DNA from: Hermatobates lingyangjiaoensis
Lineage: Eukaryota > Arthropoda > Insecta > Hemiptera > Hermatobatidae
Assembly: GCA_026182355.1 (NCBI GenBank)
Contig: JAPFBL010000068.1
Coordinates: forward strand, 9,461,001-9,525,000
Length of the DNA: 64,000 nt
Direction of reading: 5' to 3'
Shown here: piece by piece, positions 24,605 to 36,929 of the stretch
Position numbering within the stretch: position 1 is the first letter of the stretch
Layout: the number at the start of each line of letters is the position of its first letter
Made by a program: the position numbers and the translations under genes
Notes under the pieces: model-generated
Seen by the model: the letters and a program-made list of their open reading frames with translations, nothing else
Told to the model about the DNA's origin: nothing
The model's database searches: none

Positions 24605-26305
24605 AAAAATCCGAAGTGGCCTACATTCAACTATATTATTAGTAAACATAATATCATATATTTTTGAACAGAACGATTTTTCGTTTGATTTTAATGCGGT
24701 TAATATTCAATTTTAATCAATATGTATAATTTTTATACATATATCTATAATTATTTATTAAACATAAACATAATGTTAAATTATTAAACTTAAAATCATT
24801 GATCAATCCGATATGTCAATATAATTATTAAAGTATGGATCAGAATTTTATCGGACCCTTACGCTCTACTGCCATACATTCCATAGTTGTTACTAAATTT
24901 AACTTCAAATTTTAAATTATTTTATGACATTCATGAATTTCATAGGAGAGTAAGTATGCCTCAATTTTATAGTTCTGGGTATGATTTGACGAAAATCTTC
25001 ATCCTCTACTACACGGTTAGCTAGCACTGAGATATAGTGTGATCTTTTACTCTATTGATGAGTTTTACCCTATTGTAGGTGAAGAGTCAGCATTCTTCGT
25101 ATAATGCTGAGGCAAGAAAACAATTAAACAAGATCGATATTATTAATAACAAGATCTTGTTATTAAAGTTGTATAAATATCTGGATAGCTTTTCGTTATC
25201 AATAAGATTGATAGTATTATTTTTTATTTTGGCAAAATTTCATTCTTTTCCCATCAGCTGTTTAGTGTAAAAGAAATATTTTCTAAAAACCATAATACCC
25301 ATTTCTGTCATGTAATTTTGACAAACACCTTACCATAAGGTATCAATTTTAGTCATAGTTTCATTCTGATCCATCAAACTGCATGGCTTTTACCCTCCTC
25401 ACAAGGTTTCAGATTCAATCATAAGTGAATGTTTTTACATTTTATTAAAAAATTGTCTCAGTGGATTCACTGAACAAAATTCTAAGTCAATGCAAACAGA
25501 TATCAAAAAGTTGACAAGTATAGCAGGTGATCCCTTAGTCTAGTATTAACAAACAGTTTTTATTGCTTTATTGCTCTTTGCCGTGATTGAAATGTCATAC
25601 ATTTTTTTTTATGAATTTGCTAATATTTGTTCCATTTTTTATCAAATTTTCATGATTTCTTAATGAGCTCTTTAGCGTCAAAAAAACATTTTCTGAAGAC
25701 AGAAATCGTACTGTAACGCCCCTTTGAATAATGTAATTTTTAAAACAATTATTTCAACTCATTCTCCACATAATTTTCTATCTTTAGCCGTAGTTTCATT
25801 TTGATTCGTCCAACGGTATGGCTTGTATTGTTCTCACAAGCTTTGAGATTGAATTATAAGTCAAAATTTTTATATTTTATTGAAAAAAAAAATATTTTCC
25901 GTTGTTTTGAAATTCTGAATATATTTTTCAATTGTTGGATTTGTAACATCAAAGATAATGCCAACATTTCAAAACTCTAGAGTTATCATTTTAGGAGAAA
26001 AAATGATTTCTAAAAACCGGTTTTTGGCAAAAAAAGTGACTTTCTCGTCATGCATAATTCTTCCCAAACAATAGGGATTATCTACATAATAGGGCCCATT
26101 TTTGCGTAAAATATCAACTTGATTCATCAAAGATTCTGGACCGTAGCGTGGTAACAAACAATGCTAACACACTCACCCACCCACACACACAGACATCACA
26201 GCAAAAACATCATAAAACGACTTCTGGCACCTCAAAACATGTAGTTCCGTCAAAATCTCGAGATCGAATTTTTTCACGATTACTACAGTTTACTTATGGT
26301 AAAGT
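24605..26305 (+). mobile_element. HX-family repeat, near full-length copy
   Basis: The 5' end is AAAATCCGAAGTGGCCTAC, shared with the copies starting at about 51002 and 54766. Next come a motif like TTATTAGTAAAC and a block containing CCCTTACGCTCTAC that is also in the copies at 35.4, 40.3 (reverse) and 59.6 kb. An internal unit is duplicated (25310-25450 resembles 25740-25890). The 3' part holds TCCATCAAAGATTCTGGACC, a CACCCA-rich stretch, ACGACTTCTGGCAC, and a terminal hairpin GTTTAC-TTATG-GTAAAG (26288-26305). There is no coding capacity beyond short frames. It is non-autonomous. A Helitron/Helentron-related (HINE-like) origin is a hypothesis based on the hairpin and matching end motif only. 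Confidence 0.85.
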
Positions 26306-26329
26306 AATAATCTTATAGCTGTTTAAAAA

Positions 26330-26640
26330 TCTGAGAATATTTTGCTAATTGCTTCTATCATTTCTATGTTAACGTACAAATATTAATATTCTAGAAAATG
26401 AAGTTTAGGTGAAAAAAATGTTTAAAGACACGTTTTAGCCAAAAAAGTGACTGATTGTCTCCAAAACAGTATGGAACATATACAATATGGTTACACTATA
26501 ATTATAGTGTACATGTTTGGCTGAAGTGAACTATATAAATATTGCTCAAGTGAGGCCAATATTTATGCACAATATGAATTTAATTCTTTAAACAGTGTAA
26601 GCTGTAGCGTGCTCACAAACTTACGAGAAAAATCAGAAAA

Positions 26641-26671
<31 letters not shown>

Positions 26672-26775
26672 GAAAATTTTCAGACAAAAATTTGTAGATC
26701 TAAAATCATTGTAAATCCATTAAAATCTGAAAATTGAATTTCCTTATGATTACTACATTTTACTTAAGGTAAAAT
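26330..26775 (+). mobile_element. Second HX 3'-end unit, diverged, with ATC microsatellite
   Basis: This lies directly downstream of the previous copy and carries recognisable 3' landmarks: GTTTAGGTGAAAAAAATG, AGCCAAAAAAGTGACT, TGTAGCGTG, and a terminal hairpin ATTTTAC-TTAAG-GTAAAAT (26757-26775). A CAT/ATC trinucleotide microsatellite (26642-26670) lies where other copies have CACCCA repeats. It is probably an old tandem or independent insertion. Confidence 0.6.
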
Positions 26776-26862
26776 AAAATTATTTAAGCGGGAATAATAA
26801 AACAAAACAAATTGAAATATACTGCCTAAATCATAGAAAGTTTAAAATGTATCTTATCTGGC

Positions 26863-26980
26863 CGGTGACAAACTTATTGAACCCAATGCAGTCGTTCTTA
26901 TTAATTTATCGAAATTAAGCAGCATTGGAGTAACATTTGGGTGGGTCACACTTGGTTCCCTTGGCAACTTTGGCCATGTG
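26863..26980 (+). pseudogene. 5S rRNA-like sequence (5S pseudogene or 5S-derived SINE head)
   Basis: About 118 bases align by eye over the full length of eukaryotic 5S rRNA. The best block is TCGAAATTAAGCAGCATTGG (26909-26928), corresponding to the internal A-box/intermediate-element region. Next comes a block like the C box (ACATTTGGGTGGGTCACACTTGG, about 26933-26955). The start (GCCGGTGAC) and end (TTGGC...TTTGGCCAT) fall where helix I should be, but helix I is not well preserved. Many substitutions in helices II and III argue against a functional rRNA. 5S-derived heads are known from SINE3-type elements. No second copy in the window shows where a SINE body would end, so an isolated pseudogene is equally possible. 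Confidence 0.6.
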
Positions 26981-29339
26981 TCGAGCCCATGTTTGAAATG
27001 AGTGCCAAATGGTCATTAATCATACTTTTATCCTTTGTAACCTTAAAATGCACTAAAGTCTTTTAAAAATTACTCTATCCAATCATAGCGAAACCATCAA
27101 AATACCAGGTATAATTAACAGAAAGTAAAACTGCAATCAATATTTGTAACTGTAATTCATCGTGAAAGGATTCATGGAAAAGAATATTAATTGCTGATAT
27201 ATTTTATAATTCGTTAAATATAATGGAACAGCCATTTAAAAAGAATAAACTTTTAAAAAAAGTTTTAATTAATAGTAGCTTTTAATTAAAGATGTTTTAA
27301 CAACATAGATTTTATACAGATTTCTATTGATTATGTATTATTTGTTAATAGATATGCTCTATTCAACCGAATTGTCAGGAAATATATTTATCGTTGTCAT
27401 TCAAAGAATGATATTAAAAAATAATTAAAGAATGATAATCAAATAATTAAAAATTATTTTAATTATTCAATATTTTTTAATATAATGAACTCGTTTATTA
27501 CTTTTTGTATCATTTTTAAACATTATTGATTTTGTGTGCAATCTGATGTTGTACTAAATCAGAGGATGAATTATGTTATAATAAGCGGATATTATTGATA
27601 ATATGGTTTTGTATGAGTAAAATAAATTAAAATCAATAAGGCCAATTCAAAGACTATGTGACTACGGTTATTAGTTTGCAAATGATATTGACTGAAAGGA
27701 GTTTAAAGGGTGCTTGTCTGAGCTGAAATGTCGCTAGTTATAGCAAACAGGACTCTTTTAGTATGAATTGAAATGATCTCATTAACCTGAATAATGGAAT
27801 GGCTCCTTTGCCTCAGGCACAGATTTTAAGAATGATCTTCAGTCAAAGCGTTCCAGCTTTCTTTTACTAATTATCTTCGTGACTAATGACCTGGGCTCTT
27901 GCTAATAGAATTTCACACTTGTTGATTTCATTCTAATGATTCAATTCAACCTTGATTTATTTATGAAATGTAACTTTGCTCCACCAACCTAAATAAACGT
28001 AGTAATAGACATTCGTAAATATGACGTGCAGTGTCGTTATCATTAATCTTTAACTAACTGACTGCTTGATGACACTTTAGCGTGTCTTTGGAAAACAAGC
28101 ATATTTTTATTGTATAAAACAACTCCAAATTTGTTCCACTCATAAAAATAAATTTTTAAAGACGGACATAAATTTAAATAGAGTTCTTAAAAATTAAACA
28201 TACAGATAAAAGTTCTTAATTCTTTAATATATAGCCAAATTCGTATATTCATTTAGACGGACTTACTAAAAAAATTAAAATATCGGGAGCTACCTGAGAA
28301 AGTAAAATCTATAATATAGGTACAAAGTAATATCTATTATCTATAAATATTTTGAATATTTATTGTAGTTCTCAAAACATGTGTAGCTCAATGACTGGAA
28401 CTGAAGGATATTGAGTGGAAACACATCAAAAATATAATTTAGAGTAAACTGAAGAAATGAAATGTTATAAAATCATTCAATACATGGAAATAGATAAGTA
28501 AGATAAAATAATAACAATTAAAAATAGTAATACTATAATAATTGAAAGTAAAAAATGTAGTAAAAACTATTCTACTATGCAAGAATCAAGTCGAAAGGAG
28601 AAAGGAATCCGTGTAACGGCTTATGAGTCTTCGGGACTAACTTTACAGCATTCAGTTTATTATCATCGTCAGATTTATGTTAAAACCTGTACACCGCAGT
28701 CATTAAAAGGTAGACTTCATGTTGTTATGACTGAAATTATCATGTGAACTGAATATTGTAGCTCAAAATTCTTGCGAAAAGCATTAGTTTCTGACAGAAA
28801 TGTAATTGTTCCTATTCAGTCCTATAAAGAACATTATGAATAATTAATTTTATTCATAATTTTTGGAATTAATTTTATGGTATTATGGGATCCGTTTAGC
28901 AATGTTTATATAACAAAGTCTTTGAAATAAGACTAATCATATTCAAGATCTCTGAAGAAGCTTGCATTCGGTTACTTGGAACTTGCTAGATATCCGGTTA
29001 ATGCATAAACGCTAATATCTCCTCAATACATCATAGAGTGAAACATGTATTGATTAGTTTTTCAACGTACTTCAATTACGTAACACAAATTTGTTGTATA
29101 TCTTGTAATGCATATCTTTGTATATAGTAATTTGCATAGAATATATACAACTAAGTATATAGAGATAGATATTATGCATGTTTCATTAAATACTACAGCA
29201 ACTTCTGCATTAACGACTTTCTTGCAGTGCTTTCTAACGACTTCCATCTTCTTTGCATTTTTTCTTTCTTCTCGCTGGAGTTACCATAATATTTAAATGA
29301 CGGAGTCTATCAAGCTTTGACCCTAAAAGACCATTCAGT
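26981..29339. other. AT-rich DNA, no gene seen
   Basis: No repeat partner, RNA structure or convincing frame was found. Two overlapping 61-62-codon frames on opposite strands at 29062-29296 are antisense shadows of each other and carry no motif. Confidence 0.5.
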
Positions 29340-30670
29340 TAGAGAAATGAGAACGATACTTTGGGATATTCAGGTAGTCCACTGTGTACTAGCTTCTTAA
29401 AAATGCTCTGATACCAAACGCAGTCAAAGGTCCTGTTGAGATCATTAGATAAGATGTACAGTGAAAGTTTCGTTTAATTTGTGTAATGCAAGAAGTTGAA
29501 GGAGCGTCACAGTAACTGAACGCACTCTGTCCTTTTTTATATTCAAACTGAATGACTGTAAACTGGAGAAACTTTGATACTTGATTGAGCAAGGCTTTAC
29601 AAAATATCTTGCTTAGGACCTTAAGTTACTAGCTAGAGTTCAATCTTTCACCGGCTTGGGGATAAAGACTATCCTGGTCTTGTTTCAGGCTGTCGGAAAG
29701 TAATCAATTTTGATTTGAAGCATTGAATTTGTACCGGAAGATGATCGCAAAGGAGCTTCTGCATCGTTTTGAGCCTCACACTTTGAGCTTTAGAGTTTGA
29801 ACTGGTGCCAGTAGTCCTGGATGTTATTAGCGGAGAAACTGCTGGATAGTGGATGTTTAGGCCAAACCTCTTACAGGCATATAAAAAGGCTTCCCCTATC
29901 TTTAATTTGCATGTTTACATTATCTGTTGTGTGTGAAAGTCCCCTCCCATGGTCATGGGAGTTGAGTGCTATATATAGCTTCAGAGTTATATGAGATATA
30001 ATAGTGTTCAGTTTATTACAAGCAGATATGAACCATAAAGGTTATCTATTATGTTGACTTGTAAGCCGACTCACTTACGTGCTGCCGTTTTGTCACTCCC
30101 AGTTTTCGCAAAATACCGGGGGTGTCCGGGGTGGACAACGCAAAGAGGGTACCACTATGTTACATTGCGCAATAATTCCAGGTTGTCCATAGACAACAAG
30201 TCCACTCAGACAGCTATAATAGTTCAGGGAACTTTCTATCAGTTCTGATGATTGATAATTCAGTTTTTTGAACTTGTGTTGCGTTACTAAGTGAGTTTCA
30301 CTTAGCAATATAATGACAATAGAGTGACAGTCGAGGAACTTTGGGAGCTCATTGCTGTTAACGTGAATGCCATTCGCTTTCAAAATGAGGATTCCTGGTC
30401 TTCTATTTTACCTGTTCACTATAATTGTATAATAGTAGCATAGTGCTGTCGACTGATAGTATCAATCTCCTTGTACAATTGAAAAAGGAATTAATGACCA
30501 TAAAAGAGTCGTTTTCTTCTTGAACTGTTTGTTCAGTTTGAGAGGTAGCCTGGCTGAACTTCCCAAGACCTCTTTATAGGACACATATTTATTGCGAGAC
30601 AGTTTTTAAGTTTCCTCCTCTTAGTTTTCGCATTAATGTTTTTGCAGCCTCTGTGATTAGCAAGATGCTG
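29340..30670 (-). pseudogene. Decayed Jockey-like non-LTR retrotransposon (LINE) remnant
   Basis: Fragments appear in the correct order on the minus strand. At about 30605-30661 there is a Cys/His tail like the zinc-knuckle end of Jockey ORF1 (ANHRGCKNINAKTKRRK). At 30270-30405 an endonuclease-like start has ILILKANGI and LLSETHL, matching the conserved N and ETH motifs of APE-type LINE endonucleases. At 29644-29681 RIVFIPKP matches the start of LINE reverse transcriptase (usually FIPKPGK). At 29514-29551 QFEYKKGQSAF resembles QFGFRKGRS. At 29411-29431 TFDCVW matches the AFD..W motif. Frames are broken by stops and shifts. The endonuclease-to-RT distance is far too short, so internal deletion has occurred. 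The catalytic YADD block is absent. An 18-bp dyad CTCCCATG-GT-CATGGGAG lies at 29944-29961. Clade assignment rests on motif style only. Confidence 0.8.
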
Positions 30671-33600
30671 TCCCATTTGATTTGATCAAGAGGGTGGTGT
30701 TTCTATTATGTTTAGGACTGAACTGAGTCTCCGGACTACTCTCAATTTAGATTTGTAGGTGCACCAGAATCAGGCTGAACACTGTGCATCGCCGTCAGAG
30801 CTGTCAGGACAGCTGCAACCAGATTTAGACCACCCCTAAGGTGTTTTGTATTTGTGAAATAGAATACTGAGAAATTAAATGTTTCCCTGCAATAGACACA
30901 CCTGACAAGTATGGTTTATCACACAACAAAAGAAAGCACCTATACAGGAGTGACACTAAAACAATGTTGCTGTAGACAAATGGTGCTGGTTCAAAATGCA
31001 GACCAAAGGCTACAGAAATGTATGCACCAAAGTGAGCTTGTTTCCCTTAGAAAATTGCCGAGCAGTTAAGATATAGATGTAGGTGTAATAAGGAAGGTGG
31101 TGAGATGTGAGAGCACGCGGTCTCGACCGGCGAGATAATCCCTTCTGAGCAGGGTTGACAGTTGGCTGACGGGATTTCCTTGGCTGGTTGTAAAAACAAA
31201 TGGATATATTCGGCCAGCTACGTCAGACCTTTAATTAAGTGCCGAAAATGTCTTCAATAAATTGGCCTCTTAAGTTTGTAAAGACCAGCGAGAGACCAAG
31301 GTAACTCTTTCGCCACATACATGAACACAGATCATTGCCTCATCACTGCCTGCCCGGGACTCACGGAGCAAAGGGACAGTTGGGTAGAACAATGAAGGTT
31401 AAATGTCATCTATCCATGCACAGCAAGGCTTATGCCAAATTAGTCGACATGCATTGTGACCTTCTACAATACAAACTCTAAGTTATTGCATGTAAAGTAG
31501 AGCTGTAATTGGTACTTTAGTATATCTCTGGGACTTAAAAAATAATTAATTTTGATGGCTAGTTCTAAACCAATAAAAAGACTTTAGAATAATTACACAA
31601 TAAAAAAAGCAAACTTCATGAATAATCTATAATATTACATTCACGCCAGCAACAGTTGGTTTCCCAGAGACCACGACATACGGTTCCAGATGAAGCAGTC
31701 CTACATAAACACTAATAAATGCATGAGAGTAGAGGAGAATTTTAAGTATCATGGATCGCGGGACCAGAAAAACCAGCACGCTGCCTCCCACACCAAAGCC
31801 ACCGACGCAATGATGGACTGCATGGATAGTCCAATGCCATGTGTCCAGGTTCAATGCATGGATAGAAACAAGTAAAAATAAATACAGCACACTTTAAATC
31901 GCTACTTAACTGGAAGCCAGGACTCTTATGAAAATTGAGTAGCCATCTTCTTATGCGGTCACCATAAGATTTATCAATACTGTGCTGTGAACAGTATTGA
32001 AAAATATAGTTCAAATACGAATTACAGGACTTAGAGACGAGTCTCAAGTCAACCACCAAAGATACAGATCTGCCATGCCTCCGTCATGTAGGGTTAAAGT
32101 TATTTTTGGAAAACAGTAAAATATACACCACAAAATGAAAATATCTCTTCGAAGTGATACTCTCTAAAACCGTAAATATTTCAATTAACATGATAAAATA
32201 GATGTCATCCACGATGACATCTGGGTTACCAGTACCTCAATTGAGGTCTTGGACAGTTCAAAATAAATGATCGCATAAACTATTGAAATAGGTCACATAA
32301 AATCTATAAACATCACTTAAAATTCAAGTACCCTGGAAGTTAAGTTTAAGAAACAGGGAATACTCAGCTGGTATCTTGACGCTTGTTCGTCCTCCTCAGG
32401 CTCCTTATCAAGACGCTTTTGCCTTCCTGTAGCTTGCCATCTAGATGTAAAATTCGTGGATACTAACACACGATCCACAAAAAGTTCAGTAAAACAATTA
32501 TATTTTTGTTCAATATCAGCTCAAAAAAGTATGCGAAGGACAACTCAAAAATATCTCAAAATCAAATGTAATAAGTTCTCTTAATGCGTGAAATGCAAGA
32601 CTAGTTTCAATACTTTGATATTTTAAAATTCAATACCAATATTGATGTAAACGTCCTTTCAGAATCTTTTCACACTCTATTGATTTAACAGAGGAAATGT
32701 ATTTACTTTTACGCTTTCTACAAAATTAAATTTTACGCAGGTCATTTGGCAGCATTCCTTTTGAATAGGAAATAATGATTTTACATGTTGTTTGTATTAA
32801 AATGCTAGATTTATTTCAGGTTGATTTCGGATGTATTTAAAAACATCTTTAGAAATACTGGTCACTTCAACAGTGTTGTTGACTCTATTTTGTCATTTAG
32901 CAAGGTTGTTTGCTGTCTTTTTTCTTTCCCTTGATTTAATTTTGCTGAAAAGAGGCAGCGGGTTGCGTGGCTTGCCCTATATCTGATTGACTGAGGCGCC
33001 ACCTAACTGTTCCAATCATCAATCCCCTCTGGCTGCTTTGTATTAGCACGAACTCCAGTCTTAAGTCAACATTTATTAACTCATCAATATTTATTGGGCA
33101 GCTTTAGAGCAACATGTCATATTAATCAAAAGTTAAAGAAGCCGTGTCGGATCAGCCAACTTCTCAAGTAACCCATTTTCTTGATAAATTGCCCTCGAGC
33201 AGGTAAACAGTAATTTGATCAATACACCACAGGCAAAAAAAGTTTTCCCCGCCGAATAAAATTATATTACATTTCATTTATTACTTTGAACTACATTTCT
33301 ATACAAAATAACACATTTTCTGCAGTCACAGTCTCTTTTCTTTAGTCACGTTTATAAAATGCTATCTTTATCATATTCGTAGGTTTTATTATGTAAATTA
33401 ATTATTAAAACCGAACTAACTTCTCTAATGAATCAATATAACAAAATATTTTATATTCTTCAAATTAATGTGTAATTCTCTCATTTTCTTAAATATAAAT
33501 AGTGTAAGAAGAAATATTATATAAGTTCAATACATTAATTAGAAATAGTTGAAACTGTAACACATTTAAGATGTGTTTACACACGTCAGTTTCTTGGACA

Positions 33601-35385
33601 GTCGGAAATTAAAGACTTAAAAGAATCCAATGTTGAAACAATCACGTATAAGTTATTGATATTGTTTTATCAGTATTTTGATAACTATGGAATTTAAATT
33701 AAATTTCTCAACACATTATATTCTAAATATGTTTACTCATGGCATGGTATCATCATACATTTTACTTTGACACTTATATAGTGGACTGTCTAAAGTTAGA
33801 TAATATCGAAAGATTTCTTTCAACTAGCATGCAGTTTTTATTTGTTGCACAGCGTAAGTGGGTAAGGCAAGTTACATGTCAACTGACTTTACTTTGAGAC
33901 GGCTATAATATATTATGAATGTACTCCTACTATAACTCACTGGAGGAAATGTGCTAGAGTTGTAAATTTTTAACTACTATAACGTGGAATAGATTTGGAA
34001 AAAAAGAGAGATTTTTCTTAGAAATAGATTTATTAAAAAAAAAATATAACTTTATAAACTACTGACCTAACAAGTCAGTCTTTAATAAATGGAGGATTAA
34101 TTGTTAACTTCAACAGATCTAAGTAATAAAAAATCAAAATATGTAAACAGTGTTGATGTTTTATTATATTTTATTGTTTATGAAATATATATGTAGACTA
34201 TGTTTATAGTATTATGTATCTTAATTTAATATATTTATCAAGTTAATTTAACATAATGTGATATAAATTGCACTTTAAATTAATTAATGTTTGTAGCACA
34301 TAGGGTTCAAGGCATAATCCATCATTACGTTAATATTTATCTTGTACAGTATCACCGTCTTAATATGTTCTACAATCGAAATATTTCATGAAAAATTCAA
34401 AAAATGGTTTCAAGATTTATTACAAAGCTGTATTTTGTCACTGAAAATTAGAGCATTCAATTTAATTTAGATAAACAAACATACATCAAGAAGTTTCATA
34501 TATCAGCTTCTCACGATCAGAGTGACATGACTAGTGACCATAAATTTTTTTAACATCGTGCTGTGAGTGTCAACCGAGACATAGACTACAATTATTTTCT
34601 TGTAACCATCAATAATACATGCAGTCACCTTGTTTTATTGACAGACAAGCCAAACTTAATGTTATTTAGTTTTGAGTTTATTCTTTTTTTCTTAGGCTAA
34701 TCAACTAACAAATCCACAAGTATCATTTGGAGTAAAAAAGCTTTAATAAAAACCCATTTTTCAACATCCTTCAATGATGAAGACGACAATTTTTGGATGG
34801 CTTGTTTACAACAGTTTTTTTTTATTACAATAATGTGACAGAATGACATTTGTTGTGGTTATAGTTTTTTTTTAATATCCTAAATTAATTCACTCCTCGC
34901 AAAACACAGTTTCACATCTCCTAAAACTGTGAAGTAACAGGTTTTTTTTGTATTAAAATACTATGAGATACTTTGTTCTGGATTTATATCGAAGTACACA
35001 CTGATTAAGCCTTCATATATGAATTGATGAGTTTAATATATGATATAGATTTAACGATGAATCGAATAAATTTTATACAATAATTAGAAATGTTGATGTA
35101 TGACATAAAAAATTCCTGAACTTTTAAATTACAAAATTAGAAAATAGCTTCTTGAATTCTATTTTCAAGAAAGAAGAAAGAAATACATCAACCAAATATA
35201 TGTCCATAATTTAAGGAAAATTCCTTCTCATTTATAGGTTGAAAAATATAAACAACAATTTTTTCATACTATACCTATCGTGATAGTAGAATACTTATTC
35301 TACCGAATAGCTGACAGCTTGGTAGAACGTTATTAATCAAATTAGTATTATAAAGTATAGAATGATTCAACGGCTGTGTCCAAAC
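30671..35385. other. Mixed DNA, no intact gene; possible LINE 5' remnant and hairpins
   Basis: 30671-31460 is less AT-rich and may be the upstream remainder of the minus-strand LINE (ORF1 or 5' UTR), but I cannot match motifs. The overlapping frames at 31627-32059 lack recognisable domains. A perfect hairpin AGATGTCATC-CAC-GATGACATCT sits at 32200-32222. A minus-strand CTGAGGAGGACGAAC motif lies near 32380-32400. A GC-richer block without repeat copies lies at 32930-33260. From 33.3 to 35.4 kb the DNA is strongly AT-rich with nothing recognised. Confidence 0.45.
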
Positions 35386-36929
35386 AGTCTAGTCAACTAA
35401 TGTGTGCTCACATTTACTATAAGGAAACATTTCCTAAAACCCGTTAAAAAAAAAGTAAAGTTTGTATTAAATAGTTGTCAATCAATATGAATCATTTGTT
35501 TATTTGTAGCTATAATCCTTTAATTAGTTATGAGAAATCTGAAATCATTGACCAATGTGACATGAGCGTAACATGATCGGACTCTTACGCTCCGCAGTCA
35601 GACCTGTTATATTGTAAATTCATTGTTGTAACTAAATTCAACTTCAGTTTTAAGTTCTTTAATGATATTGGTAAATGTACATTGAGATGTATCCCCCATT
35701 TCTATGGTATGATTTGATAAAAATCTTAATACATTCCAATGTGAATGGCTCTAATACAGATATATTGTGATTAAAGCTTTCTACCTTTTTTGGATCAAGA
35801 GGGTATCATTTCTTGATACCCATTTTTGTATGATGTCAAATACAGCTTTCCTTCATAGTAGTTAACTAAATAATAAATAATCTATTAGAAAATATTTCTA
35901 ATATATAATCTACATATATTTTTAAATTCCCTCTTTGAAGATACAATATTCTTTAAAATGTAAGGGCAGATGTAATGAGCTGTTTAAACTAAATTCAACC
36001 CTACAGTTCTTGATATCCTTTAATTGATTTTTTTATATGTCTTTGTCTCTGAAGTCCACTGTGTCCATTGTATAACCAATGTATAGATCACACTAATAAC
36101 GTTTCATAAATGATTTTTTTAATAATTCATCTTCTATAGGGTCTTCTCAATTTGTAAAAGAAAAAAAAATAATCATTTCTGATATAAACGTTAATATAGG
36201 AGCTATTTATTAGTTTTTAATCCTGGAGGTAACACACATAGTGATTGATCCATATATATATATATATATGGATATATATTCATGATTGTTTTAAAATCAC
36301 AAAAAAAACATTCACCCAAAATACGAGTATGAAAAGTTATGCAACGCCCCTTTTAGATAAAGTAATTTTGAAAAAAACCTCAGCTCATTACCACATAATC
36401 CGCTAATATTAGGTATAATTTCAATTTTATCCGTCAAACCTATGACTTGTATCTTCCTCATAACCTTTCAGATTGTGTCATAAGTCAAAAATAAAACTTC
36501 TTTAATTAAAAATAAAAATTCAGTTTTTTCATTCAGAAGCTGAGGATTTTTTCACGTATTGCATCTGTAACATTGATGTTAATGCAAAAAGGTCAAGAGC
36601 TAAGAATTAGTAATTAAAGAGAAAAAAATTGTTTAAAAAAACATTTCAGCCAAAAAGTTCATTTCCCCAACATGTAATATTGCCCCCAAACAACAGAGAG
36701 AGCTCATCTACAACATAGGGCCCACATTTTTGTCAAATATGAATTTGATGCTTGAAAGATTGTAGTCTCTGTGTTGTAATAACCTTTTGGATACACAACC
36801 ACCCATACACACACATAGACATAAAAAAAAAATCAAAAATAAACTCTGAGGACGACAAAACATGTAAATTCGTCAAAATTTTGTGATCAAATTTTTTAAT
36901 GATCACCATACTTAACTTAGAGTAAAGTA
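35386..36929 (+). mobile_element. HX-family repeat, near full-length diverged copy
   Basis: The 5' end has TTTACTATAAGGAAAC (about 35415), followed by AAAACCCGTTAA, like the copy at 59.6 kb. CTTACGCTCCGCAGTC near 35584 matches the block in the 24.6-kb copy. From about 36170 it switches to the block with TATTTATTAG...ATCCTGGAGGTA, shared with the 51.0- and 54.8-kb copies. The 3' part has AACGCCCCTTTTAGA, GACTACAATC-type variants, a CACCCA-like stretch and the terminal hairpin TACTTAAC-TTAGA-GTAAAGTA (36909-36929). A TA microsatellite lies inside at 36253-36270. Its mosaic content suggests recombination between subfamilies. Confidence 0.75.

Noticed and set aside
24605..26305. HX as a classical Helitron
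   Set aside because: There is a 3' hairpin, but no CTRR terminus follows it and no clear AT insertion signature can be shown; a Helentron-like origin is left only as a hypothesis.
26863..26980. Functional 5S rRNA gene
   Set aside because: Too many substitutions in conserved helices and no intact helix I.
31627..32059. Overlapping minus-strand frames of 87 and 105 codons
   Set aside because: They are in different frames over the same DNA, with an antisense frame as well, and have no recognisable domain or splice context.
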